Shown in pieces: positions 56,369-64,000 of a stretch of 64,000 nt of DNA. The translations under genes were made by a program, and so were the position numbers. The notes under the pieces were generated by a model, which ran no database searches, was not told the origin of the DNA, and was given only the letters and a program-made list of their open reading frames with translations. Numbering within the stretch: the stretch's first letter is position 1; every line of letters begins with the position of its first letter. This DNA is from Collimonas arenae (GTDB lineage: Bacteria; Pseudomonadota; Gammaproteobacteria; Burkholderiales; Burkholderiaceae_D): NCBI RefSeq assembly GCF_000786695.1, contig NZ_CP009962.1:4526001-4590000 (forward strand). The letters are read 5' to 3'.

Positions 56369-57697
56369 TTACAACAATGTCTTCCGCATGTCGGCCAATA
56401 CGTCAGCCAGATAGACGCTGAAACGCGCCCCCATGGCGCCGTCGACCACGCGGTGGTCGTAGGACAGCGACGTCGGCATCATCAGGCGCGGCACGAACTG
56501 TTTGCCGTCCCAGACCGGTTTCATCGATGCTTTCGACAAGCCCAGGATCGCCACTTCAGGTGCGTTGATGATCGGCGTGAATGCTGTACCACCGATACCA
56601 CCCAGGGACGAAATCGTGAAGGTCGCACCCTGCATGTCGGCCGGCTTCAGTTTGCCGTCGCGAGCCTGGGCAGACAATTCGCCCATTTCCTGCGCGATCT
56701 GGCTGATGCCCTTTTTGTCGGCATCTTTGATCACCGGCACGACCAGGCCATTCGGCGTATCGGCGGCAAAGCCGATGTTGTAGTACTGCTTGAGGATCAG
56801 GTTTTCACCCTTGCCGTCCAGCGAGGCGTTGAACGCCGGGAATTTCTTCAGCGCCGCAACGCTGGCCTTGATCACGAACGCCAGCATGGTCAACTTGACC
56901 GGCGATTTGGCCTTGGCGAAAGCATCATTGGCTTGTTTGCGGAATTCTTCCAGCTCGGTGATATCGGCTTCGTCGAATTGCGTAACGTGCGGGATCATGA
57001 CCCAGTTGCGGTGCAGGTTCGGACCGCTGAGCTTTTTGATGCGCGACAATGGCAGCAACTCGGTCGGACCTTGCTTGCTGAAATCCAGCGATGGCCATGC
57101 CAGCAGATCAAGACCGACGCCGCTGCCACCCTTGCTTGCCGCAGTGCCATTGGTGCTGGCAGTACCTGCAATCACGCTCTTGACATAGTTCTGCACATCT
57201 TCGTGCGTAATGCGAGCCTTGATGCCGGTGCCGGCGACGCGGCTCAGGTCAACGCCCAGTTCACGCGCGAATTTGCGCACCGATGGCGACGCATGCGGGA
57301 TGCTGCCGCTAGCGGCGGCCGGAGCCGCTGCTGCTACCGGAGCAGGAGCAGGCGCCGGTTTGTTTTCTGCGACGGGCGCAGGTGCGGGGGCCGCAGCGGC
57401 GGCTGCCGGCGCCGGTGCTGCAGCAGCTGCCGGGGCGCTGGCTGGCGCCGCCGCGGCCGCATCGGCTTCCAGTACCAGCACTAGTGTGCCTTCCTTGACC
57501 TTGTCGCCCAGCTTGATTTTCAATTCTTTGATCACGCCCGCGTGGCTGGACGGGATTTCCATACTGGCCTTGTCGGATTCGACAGTGATCAGCGACTGAT
57601 CGACTTTTACCGTGTCACCGACTTTCACCATCAATTCAATGACTTCAACTTCACTGACGTCGCCGATGTCCGGGACTTTGACTTCCACCATACTCAT
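56369..57697 (-). CDS. aceF: Pyruvate dehydrogenase E2 (dihydrolipoamide acetyltransferase)
   Basis: 442 residues: one lipoyl domain with ESDKASM (Lys 43), a long Ala/Pro linker, a peripheral subunit-binding domain (SPSVRKFARELGVDLSRVAG, near 138-157), and the acyltransferase domain ending with the catalytic YDHRVVDGAMGARF. It transfers acetyl from E1 to CoA and scaffolds the complex. It is the second gene of the pdh cluster, between aceE and the proteasome-like gene; the gaps on both sides contain nested-hairpin elements. Confidence 0.95.
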   Translation of the reverse strand: MSMVEVKVPDIGDVSEVEVIELMVKVGDTVKVDQSLITVESDKASMEIPSSHAGVIKELKIKLGDKVKEGTLVLVLEADAAAAAPASAPAAAAAPAPAAAAAAPAPAPVAENKPAPAPAPVAAAAPAAASGSIPHASPSVRKFARELGVDLSRVAGTGIKARITHEDVQNYVKSVIAGTASTNGTAASKGGSGVGLDLLAWPSLDFSKQGPTELLPLSRIKKLSGPNLHRNWVMIPHVTQFDEADITELEEFRKQANDAFAKAKSPVKLTMLAFVIKASVAALKKFPAFNASLDGKGENLILKQYYNIGFAADTPNGLVVPVIKDADKKGISQIAQEMGELSAQARDGKLKPADMQGATFTISSLGGIGGTAFTPIINAPEVAILGLSKASMKPVWDGKQFVPRLMMPTSLSYDHRVVDGAMGARFSVYLADVLADMRKTLL

Positions 57698-57805
57698 CGC
57701 TTAGCTCCATTCATTCTGCCCGCTGCGAAGCGCTGGCTTGAGTTTCCCTCTAGAAACATCAAGCCAGCGCGTCCCAACCGTGGAAATTTAAGTACTGCTT
57801 GTTAC

Positions 57806-57922
57806 GGAAGCCCGAAAAACCTACTGCGCGGCGTTATCTCGGCACTGCGATGCTCACCGTACCTCCGTACGGCTGCGCTTCTCCTGCCGAGATTACACCG
57901 CTCGCTACGGTTTTTCGACTCT
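57806..57922 (-). repeat. Nested-hairpin element R9 (core family I)
   Basis: Outer pairing is CGAAAAACC (57813-57821) with GGTTTTTCG (57909-57917), then ATCTCGGCA with TGCCGAGAT. Inner hairpin CCGTAC-CTCC-GTACGG (57857-57872) is perfect. On the minus strand ATAACGCCGC matches R1. It is 20 nt after the aceE stop. Confidence 0.75.
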
Positions 57923-57942
57923 CCCTATCCAGTTACTACGAC

Positions 57943-60639
57943 TTATTGCGTGACCGGGTTCGGCTTGTCCGGATTGATACCATACTTGGTAATTGCGGCG
58001 GCGACAACCGAGGCTTCGATCTTGCCTTCGTCGGCCAACGCCTTCAATGCCGCAACGGCAACATAATGGCGGTCGACTTCGAAGAATTCACGCAGCTTGG
58101 CGCGGGTATCCGAACGACCGAAACCATCGGTGCCCAAGACCTTGAACGTGCGGCCGGCCGGAATGAATGCCCGGGTCTGTTCGGCAAACGTGCGCATGTA
58201 ATCGGTCGAGACGATGATCGGGCCCTGGGTATCCTTCACGCATTGGGTGATGTGCGCCACGCGTGGAGTGTCCGTCGGGTGCAGCATGTTCCAGCGCTCC
58301 ACGTCCTGGCCGTCGCGGGCCAGCAGGGTGAACGATGGCGCCGACCAGACATCGGCATCCACACCCCAGTCGTTGGCGAGCAGGGCTGCGCCTTCGATGA
58401 CTTCGCGCAGAATGGTGCCAGAGCCCATCAGTTGCACGCGCAGCTTGTTCTTCTTGCCACTTTCCTGCAACAGGTACAGACCCTTGATGATGCCCTCTTC
58501 CTGGCCTTCCTTCAGACCAGGGTGGCTGTAGTTCTCGTTCATCAGCGTCAGGTAGTAGAACACGTCTTCCTGGTTGGTGACCATGCGGCGCAGACCGTCG
58601 TGCATGATGACCGCGACTTCGTGCGAGAAGGTCGGATCGTAAGGTACGCAGTTAGGGATGGTCGACGCCAGTACATGGCTGTGGCCGTCTTCATGCTGCA
58701 AGCCTTCGCCATTCAATGTCGTACGGCCGGCAGTACCGCCCAGCAGGAAGCCGCGGGCGCGCATGTCGCCGGCAGCCCAGGCCAGATCGCCGATACGTTG
58801 CAGGCCGAACATCGAGTAATAGGTGTAGAACGGAATCATGACCCGGTTGTTGGTCGAGTACGACGTTGCCGCAGCAATCCACGAACTCATGCCGCCGGCT
58901 TCATTGATGCCTTCCTGCAGAATCTGGCCGGCCTTGTCTTCACGGTAGTACATCACCTGGTCTTTATCGACTGGCTCATACAGCTGACCGACCTGGCTGA
59001 AAATACCGATCTGGCGGAACAGACCTTCCATACCGAAGGTACGCGATTCGTCGACCATGATCGGCACCACGCGCTGGCCCAGGCTCGGGTCGCGCAGCAA
59101 TGTATTCAGGATACGGACGTAAGCCTGGGTAGTGGAAATTTCACGGCCTTCGGCGGTCGCTTCCAACGCGCCCTTGAATGCAGACAGTTCCGGCACGATC
59201 AGCTCTTCGTCGGCCTTCTGGCGACGTTGCGGCAGGTAGCCGCCCAGCTCTTTGCGGCGGGCATGCAGATATTGCATTTCCGGCGTGTCGTCGGATGGCT
59301 TGAAGAATGGCACTTCAGCCAGCTTGTCGTCCGGGATCGGCAACTGGAAGCGGTCACGCATGGCCTTGATCGCCTCGTCGTCCAGCTTCTTGGTGTTGTG
59401 TGCGGTGTTGCGCGCTTCGCCCGATTTGCCGAAGCCATAACCCTTGATACTCTTGACCAGCAATACGGTCGGCTGGCCCTTGTGTTCTTGCGCCACTTTG
59501 AAGGCAGCGTAAATCTTGTGCGGATCATGGCCGCCGCGGGTCAGATGCCAGATGTCGTCGTCGGACATCTTGCTGACCAGTTCCAGCAATTTCGGATGCT
59601 TGCCGAAGAAATGCTTGCGCACGAAAGCGCCGTCCTTGGCCTTGTAGTTCTGGTATTCGCCGTCGACGGTTTCCATCATCACGCGTTGCAGGATACCTTC
59701 CTTGTCGCGCGCCAGCAGATCGTCCCAGCCTGCACCCCAGATGACTTTGACCACATTCCAGCCGGCACCGCGGAAATCGCTCTCCAGTTCCTGGATGATC
59801 TTACCGTTGCCGCGCACCGGACCGTCCAGGCGCTGCAGGTTACAGTTGACCACGATGACCAGGTTGTCGAGACGCTCGCGACCGGCCATGCCGATGGCGC
59901 CCATCGATTCCGGCTCATCCATTTCACCATCGCCGCAGAAAGCCCAGACCTTGCGGTTGGCGGTATCGGCGATGCTGCGTGCGTGCAGGTATTTGAGGAA
60001 ACGCGCCTGGTAGATCGCCATCAGCGGGCCCAGGCCCATCGACACAGTCGGGAATTGCCAGAAGTCAGGCATCAGCTTCGGATGCGGGTAAGACGACAGG
60101 CCTTTGCCGTCGACTTCGCGGCGGAAATGCAGCAGTTGGTCTTCAGTCAGGCGGCCTTCGAGGAAAGCGCGGGCGTAGATGCCTGGCGACGAGTGGCCTT
60201 GGATGTACAGCAGATCGCCACCGTGGTTTTCGGAAGGCGCGTGCCAGAAATGGTTGAAGCCGATGCCCAGCATGTTGGCCAGCGATGCAAAGCTGGACAG
60301 GTGGCCACCGAGGTCGCCATCGAGGCGGTTGGCCTTGACCACCATCGCCATAGCATTCCAGCGCATCCACGAGCGCAGGCGCTCTTCGATTTCCAGGTTG
60401 CCAGGACAAGGCTCGCCCATGTGGGCCGGAATAGTGTTGACGTAAGCGGTATTGCTGGAAAACGGGATCTGGGCGCCGCGACGACGCGCCAGGTCAACCA
60501 TTCTTTCCATCAGATAATGCGCGCGTTCAGGGCCTTCGGTTTCAATAACAGCTTCGAGCGCGTCAAGCCACTCTTGGGTTTCTATGACATCTGGATCGTT
60601 GGCGGCTTGGGCCAAAACCTGGTCGAGCTGGGCTGACAT
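57943..60639 (-). CDS. aceE: Pyruvate dehydrogenase E1 component (homodimeric)
   Basis: 898 residues from MSAQLDQVLAQAANDPD; the 23 codons before it look non-coding. Thiamine diphosphate motif: WAFCGDGEMDEPESMGAIG near residue 230. Other landmarks are GFNHFWHAPSENHGGDLLYI with active His and STAYVNTIPAHM-like sequence. Length matches E. coli AceE (887) and not the two-subunit E1. It decarboxylates pyruvate and acetylates the E2 lipoyl. It heads aceE-aceF-BPH-lpdA. Confidence 0.96.
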   Translation of the reverse strand: MSAQLDQVLAQAANDPDVIETQEWLDALEAVIETEGPERAHYLMERMVDLARRRGAQIPFSSNTAYVNTIPAHMGEPCPGNLEIEERLRSWMRWNAMAMVVKANRLDGDLGGHLSSFASLANMLGIGFNHFWHAPSENHGGDLLYIQGHSSPGIYARAFLEGRLTEDQLLHFRREVDGKGLSSYPHPKLMPDFWQFPTVSMGLGPLMAIYQARFLKYLHARSIADTANRKVWAFCGDGEMDEPESMGAIGMAGRERLDNLVIVVNCNLQRLDGPVRGNGKIIQELESDFRGAGWNVVKVIWGAGWDDLLARDKEGILQRVMMETVDGEYQNYKAKDGAFVRKHFFGKHPKLLELVSKMSDDDIWHLTRGGHDPHKIYAAFKVAQEHKGQPTVLLVKSIKGYGFGKSGEARNTAHNTKKLDDEAIKAMRDRFQLPIPDDKLAEVPFFKPSDDTPEMQYLHARRKELGGYLPQRRQKADEELIVPELSAFKGALEATAEGREISTTQAYVRILNTLLRDPSLGQRVVPIMVDESRTFGMEGLFRQIGIFSQVGQLYEPVDKDQVMYYREDKAGQILQEGINEAGGMSSWIAAATSYSTNNRVMIPFYTYYSMFGLQRIGDLAWAAGDMRARGFLLGGTAGRTTLNGEGLQHEDGHSHVLASTIPNCVPYDPTFSHEVAVIMHDGLRRMVTNQEDVFYYLTLMNENYSHPGLKEGQEEGIIKGLYLLQESGKKNKLRVQLMGSGTILREVIEGAALLANDWGVDADVWSAPSFTLLARDGQDVERWNMLHPTDTPRVAHITQCVKDTQGPIIVSTDYMRTFAEQTRAFIPAGRTFKVLGTDGFGRSDTRAKLREFFEVDRHYVAVAALKALADEGKIEASVVAAAITKYGINPDKPNPVTQ

Positions 60640-60778
60640 GCTGAGTCTCCTGAATTTGTGCGCCTGTCCAATTTTGTGTATCGGATTAGCGGGTTGGGTC
60701 GCAAGCATCTACGTCACTTTGTAGACGGACGCCAAATTCTAACAGGAGTTTTTTCCATTTCCAAATAGCGATATGACG

Positions 60779-60793
60779 TTTCATATTATGAAA
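60779..60793. promoter_or_regulatory. Perfect palindrome upstream of aceE
   Basis: TTTCATA-T-TATGAAA, 139 bp before the aceE ATG, in the 333 bp gap 60640-60972. It is a candidate operator. It does not resemble the PdhR site ATTGGT-N3-ACCAAT, and no PdhR-like gene is nearby. Confidence 0.45.
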
Positions 60794-60972
60794 ATATGCT
60801 GCATAGCAAGGCAAATGGCTGTAAAAAACATCATCTCAAAAGTAATGTCATTGACTCAAAAGCAAAATATACATCGCCATTTTTATGGCGCGACGCAACA
60901 ATAGTTACACATAGACATCATGAAATTGCGACTTATAGCTGATTCAATATAACAACAGCGATAAATCCAAAT

Positions 60973-61009
60973 AAAAAAGCGCTGGACCAGAGATGGTCAG
61001 CGCTTTTTT
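60973..61009 (-). terminator. Intrinsic terminator after the secreted-protein gene
   Basis: AAAAAAGCGCTG (60973-60984) pairs with CAGCGCTTTTTT (60998-61009), plus ACCA/TGGT inside. On the minus strand the stem is followed by T-runs. It terminates the gene at 61109-61555. Confidence 0.88.
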
Positions 61010-61108
61010 ATTTTTGGACAAACGACTTTCGCCTGATGCAATGCCGTATTCCATGGTTTGCAGCAACTGTCTTGTGCCAGATGAGCAGGTCCGTCAGGTA
61101 CTTATGCG

Positions 61109-61555
61109 TTACTTGGCAACTTTGACAAAATCGCCCTTCAAGGCGACGCCAGCCATAATGGCTCCCGCATGGCATTCGAATTCCGTTGCGCTTGCATGCT
61201 CGACATTATTGTAGTTGCTCACAATATTGGTGACCGCGTTAGCGCCCAGGCTCTGTGCATGCTTTTGCAAACTCAGCATTGCAGACAGGAACGCCCAGTT
61301 ACAGGCTTTTTCGTCAGACTTGCCAAAGGCATTGGTCTTCTGGCTGGTTTTGTTGCTACCCAGTTTTTCCTGCACTGCCGGTGTTGGCTGATTGCCGAAA
61401 TAAAAATGCACGCTATCGCCCAGGCGGCTTTGCGCATCATTATCTGCCATCGCTGCAGCCAACGGCAACATCACGACTCTGTCGGCGGCTTGTGCAGGCA
61501 CGGCGCTCAGCAGGATTCCTGCAGCGACGGCCATCATCAGCATCAGATTTTTCAT
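61109..61555 (-). CDS. Secreted hypothetical protein
   Basis: 148 residues; signal peptide MKNLMLMMAVAAGILLSA with cleavage near AQA-AD. The mature chain has VHFYFGNQPTPAVQEKLG and, near the end, NAVTNIVSNYNNVEHASATE followed by FECHAGAIMAGVALKGDFV. Two Cys (ACNWAF and FECHAG) could form a disulfide. Similar proteins carry the misleading name excinuclease ATPase subunit in databases; no ATPase motif is present. Periplasmic, function unknown. Confidence 0.7.
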   Translation of the reverse strand: MKNLMLMMAVAAGILLSAVPAQAADRVVMLPLAAAMADNDAQSRLGDSVHFYFGNQPTPAVQEKLGSNKTSQKTNAFGKSDEKACNWAFLSAMLSLQKHAQSLGANAVTNIVSNYNNVEHASATEFECHAGAIMAGVALKGDFVKVAK

Positions 61556-61607
61556 TTTTCCCCTTGTGTTTAATAGTTAACGTTAGAAATTCCCTTCCCC
61601 GCAACGG

Positions 61608-62228
61608 CTATGCCGCCTTGCCGCCATTTTTCTTGGAACCGATACGGCTTTCTTTGCCAGCCAGCAGGTTGCCGATGTTTTTGGCATGGCGATATATCAG
61701 CAAGGCGCTCATCACTACAATCGCCAGCAAGATCATGTCAGGCCCTTCCATCAAAGTGTAGAAGAAAGGTGCGAACACACTTGCAATCAACGCCGCCAGC
61801 GAGGAATAACGGAAAGCGTAAGCCACGATCAGCCAAGTGCCGATAGTGGCCAGGCCCAGCAATGGATTGATGCCTATCAAAATACCCAGCAAGGTCGCCA
61901 CGCCTTTGCCGCCGGCGAAACGAAAAAATATCGGCCACAGATGTCCCAAAAAAACGGCTACTGCGATCAGCGCCACAGCACCGTCGCCAAGGCCGAATTG
62001 CGGTCCGTATTTTTGCGTCAGCCACACCGCCAGCCAGCCCTTGAAGCCATCGCCCAGCAAGGTCAGTGCAGCCGCCGATTTATTACCGCTGCGCAGTACG
62101 TTGGTGGCGCCAGGATTATTGGAGCCATAAGTGCGCGGGTCTCCCAATCCGAACAGCTTGCTGGTGACGATGCCGAACGAAATCGAACCCAGCAGGTAGG
62201 CGGCAATCACGAATAACAGTGTGTACAT
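61608..62228 (-). CDS. plsY: Glycerol-3-phosphate acyltransferase PlsY
   Basis: 206 residues, five to six helices. PlsY motifs: [44 protein letters not shown] and [16 protein letters not shown]. It acylates glycerol-3-phosphate with acyl-phosphate, the first step of phospholipid synthesis, at the inner membrane. Its neighbours do not form an operon with a related function, as is usual. Confidence 0.94.
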   Translation of the reverse strand: MYTLLFVIAAYLLGSISFGIVTSKLFGLGDPRTYGSNNPGATNVLRSGNKSAAALTLLGDGFKGWLAVWLTQKYGPQFGLGDGAVALIAVAVFLGHLWPIFFRFAGGKGVATLLGILIGINPLLGLATIGTWLIVAYAFRYSSLAALIASVFAPFFYTLMEGPDMILLAIVVMSALLIYRHAKNIGNLLAGKESRIGSKKNGGKAA

Positions 62229-62271
62229 GCGTGTCTCTTTCTTTTTGTCTTAATCGATTTAAAGTTGATGC

Positions 62272-62757
62272 TTATTCTTCCAGCGCACATTGGACTGCTT
62301 TTGCCTGCAGCAGATCGACCACGATGTGCGGCGCCACCCCGATCAGGTAACCACGCCGGCCACCGTTAATATATATCTTCGGCAAGCTCAGGATGCTCTC
62401 TTCTATATAGACGGGCAACTGCTTGCGCGTGGCAAAAGGCGAAGTCCCGCCGATCAGGTAGCCGGAATGACGGTTCGCCACCTCCGGTTTGCACGGCTCG
62501 ACAGATTTATGGCCGGTTTGCCGCGCCAGATTCTTGGTCGACACTTTGCGGTCGCCGTGCATCAGGATGATCAGCGGCTTGGCCGCCTCATCCTGCATGA
62601 CCAGCGTCTTCACCACATGATGCTCATCCACCCCCAGCGCACGCGCCGATACCGTGGTGCCGCCGTGTTCCTCATAGGGGTAGGGATGTTCGGAAAAGAG
62701 CGCACCGTGCTTGCGCAGGAATTGCGTGGCCGGAGTCTCTGAAATATGTTTTGTCAT
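62272..62757 (-). CDS. ybaK: YbaK/EbsC aminoacyl-tRNA deacylase (Cys-tRNA(Pro) type)
   Basis: 161 residues from MTKHISETPATQFL; the 43 upstream codons in the frame are not coding. YbaK features: FSEHPYPYEEHGGTTVSARA, HHVVKTLVMQDEAAKPLIIL, ARQTGHKSVEPCKPEVANR and YLIGGTSPFATRKQLPVYIE. It hydrolyses mischarged Cys-tRNA(Pro). It lies 43 bp upstream of plsY. Confidence 0.9.
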   Translation of the reverse strand: MTKHISETPATQFLRKHGALFSEHPYPYEEHGGTTVSARALGVDEHHVVKTLVMQDEAAKPLIILMHGDRKVSTKNLARQTGHKSVEPCKPEVANRHSGYLIGGTSPFATRKQLPVYIEESILSLPKIYINGGRRGYLIGVAPHIVVDLLQAKAVQCALEE

Positions 62758-62902
62758 ACAGGAGATTTGAATGCAGCGCCTTTTATATAGAGGCGTCTGC
62801 TTGCAAATGGTCTTTCGTAAAGCTGATACAGCGGCATCACGGATCGCGGCAGTGACTTGGTTCTGATCCGCTATCCCGAGGGTCAAGCCGCCATCGTCTC
62901 GC

Positions 62903-63133
62903 TTAAGGCTGCTTCGGTTCGTCGCTCGCAGGTTCCCCTGCCGCAGGTTCGCCCGGCACAGGCTCTACACTTTCGTCCGCGCCTTCTTCAGCTTCGGCTT
63001 CAGTTTCGGAAGAAGAACCTTTCTCCAGCTTGCGCTTCAGCTTTTCTTCCTTCTTTTTTTTCTTTTCTAATTCCTTTTGCCGTTTTTCGTACTGAAAATT
63101 CGTTTTTGCCAATTGCGCCCCCTTAATAGACAT
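62903..63133 (-). CDS. Highly charged small protein, 76 residues
   Basis: Begins MSIKGAQLAKTNFQYEKRQK, then a Lys/Glu-rich coiled-coil region, then an acidic Glu/Ala tail ending in Pro-rich repeats (PVPGEPAAGEPASDEPKQ). The first 20 residues look like a conserved short domain found in small beta-proteobacterial proteins; the rest is low complexity. No ribosome site is clear. Function unknown. Confidence 0.6.
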   Translation of the reverse strand: MSIKGAQLAKTNFQYEKRQKELEKKKKKEEKLKRKLEKGSSSETEAEAEEGADESVEPVPGEPAAGEPASDEPKQP

Positions 63134-63251
63134 CTTGAATGATGTAGTACAGGATACAGGAGAATAATTGGAAAGACGCAGAATTCAATGGCTCGGCACA
63201 TTAACAAATCGCTCATTTTTCATTACTTAAAAGCAATTTTTTGAGTACATT

Positions 63252-64000
63252 CTAGCCGCGCGGATGATGTGCCGCATGCAAGGCTTTCAGACGCTCCCGC
63301 GCCACATGCGTATAAATCTGCGTGGTCGATATATCGGCATGTCCCAGCAATAGCTGCACAACGCGCAAGTCCGCGCCGTGATTCAACAGATGGGTGGCGA
63401 ATGCGTGGCGCAGGGTATGCGGCGACAACGGGGCGTTGATCACCGCCTTGGCAGCGTATTTCTTGATCAGGGTCCAGAACATCTGCCGCGTCATGGCGCC
63501 TCCGCGCGCCGTCACAAACAGGGCGTCATCCATCTGCCCATCCAGGATCTGGCCACGCGCGTCTTTCAGATAACGCACGATCCAGTTGCGCGCTTCTTCG
63601 CCAAATGGAAGCAAACGGGTTTTATTGCCCTTGCCGGTAATTCGCAAGACGCCTTCGTTCATGCCGACTTCCAGCGATTTCAACAGCACCAGCTCGGATA
63701 CGCGCAAACCGCTGGCGTACATCAGCTCCAGCATGGTGCGGTCACGCAGGCCGAGCGGCGTACTGACGTCAGGCGCCGCCAGCAGCGCCTCTACCTGCGC
63801 TTCCGACAATACCTTGGGAAAGCGCGGCGCCTGCTTGGCCGAACGCAGATGCAGGCAGGGATCGGTACTGATGCGATTTTGCCGCAGCGCCAGCAGATAG
63901 AATCGCTTCAGCACCGCCAGGCGGCGATTCGACGAAGTCGCCTTGCTGCTGTCGTGCTTGGCCAGGAAATAGGCGTTCAGATCGCCGGCCTGGACCGCAA
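63252..64000 (-). CDS. xerD: Tyrosine recombinase XerD, 5' end missing
   Basis: The frame is open to the window edge; about 249 residues are visible and the N-terminus lies outside. All catalytic residues are present: Arg in ASGLRVSELVLL, Lys in ITGKGNKTRLLPFG, HxxR in LSPHTLRHAFATHLLNHG, His in LLGHADISTTQ and Tyr in QIYTHVARERL. It resolves chromosome dimers at dif together with XerC. XerD is preferred to XerC from the overall match by eye. Confidence 0.88.
   Translation of the reverse strand, partial: AVQAGDLNAYFLAKHDSSKATSSNRRLAVLKRFYLLALRQNRISTDPCLHLRSAKQAPRFPKVLSEAQVEALLAAPDVSTPLGLRDRTMLELMYASGLRVSELVLLKSLEVGMNEGVLRITGKGNKTRLLPFGEEARNWIVRYLKDARGQILDGQMDDALFVTARGGAMTRQMFWTLIKKYAAKAVINAPLSPHTLRHAFATHLLNHGADLRVVQLLLGHADISTTQIYTHVARERLKALHAAHHPRG

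Noticed and set aside
57799-60636. 945-codon plus-strand ORF
   Set aside because: It lies antisense to aceE, whose product is clearly recognisable. Its protein is rich in His, Val, Arg and Gln with no domain, typical of a shadow frame in high-G+C DNA.

Overview
The window reads as core chromosome of a betaproteobacterium of the order Burkholderiales, most likely Oxalobacteraceae (Collimonas, Herbaspirillum or Janthinobacterium type). This is inferred from moderately high G+C, the protein families, the gene order cysI-DUF934-cysH-cysD-cysN-cobA and glnA-DUF4124-ntrB-ntrC, a pyruvate dehydrogenase E3 carrying lipoyl domains, and a proteasome-like gene inside the pdh cluster. No rRNA, tRNA, prophage, transposase or CRISPR array was seen.

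Layout. 0-2 kb: end of a sugar-acid MFS permease plus otnI and denD (D-erythronate breakdown). 2-10.4 kb: a YbiO-like mechanosensitive channel, a methyltransferase, a ClC antiporter, a J-motif protein with a His-Ser repeat, a 14-helix drug exporter and two small envelope proteins. 10.5-18.8 kb: sulfur assimilation (cysB, TauE/SafE exporter, cysI, DUF934, APS-type cysH, cysD, cysN, cobA). 18.8-21 kb: a sparse stretch with small ORFs. 21-26 kb: cbiX, lptG, lptF, pepA, exonuclease III. 26-30.4 kb: a MarR regulator with a clear operator and an overlapping MFS gene, a hydrolase, a pseudouridine synthase and an acetyltransferase. 30.5-34.2 kb: prpE and prpD (propionate). 35-41 kb: ntrC, ntrB, DUF4124 protein, glnA. 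41-44.3 kb: rhodanese, GNAT, and a trans-3-hydroxy-L-proline pathway (dehydratase plus reductase). 44.3-49.2 kb: a LivK-like binding protein and a sulfonate/nitrate-type ABC operon with an extra family-3 binding protein. 49.3-53.3 kb: epimerase, AscD-like reductase, class-III aminotransferase behind a possible leader/terminator, NlpC/P60 lipoprotein. 53.4-60.6 kb: aceE, aceF, a proteasome-like (BPH-type) gene and lpdA with two lipoyl domains. 61-64 kb: secreted protein, plsY, ybaK, a charged small protein and the C-terminal part of xerD.

The most unusual signal is not a protein. Nine short non-coding elements (about 65-180 bp) are scattered between genes. Each is a nested hairpin: a long outer inverted repeat enclosing a small inner stem-loop. 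Seven share a core (motifs like CGACGAAGACAGTACG, GCTAGGAGG and GCAACAACGCC), yet their outer arms differ from copy to copy while staying self-complementary, and the inner stem also covaries. Two belong to a second family with a different core. All seven copies of the first family lie in gaps between same-strand genes, four of them 0-25 nt after a stop codon, for example prpD/prpE, aceE/aceF, aceF/BPH and the two hydroxyproline genes. The two second-family copies lie in the 5' regions of ntrB and glnA.
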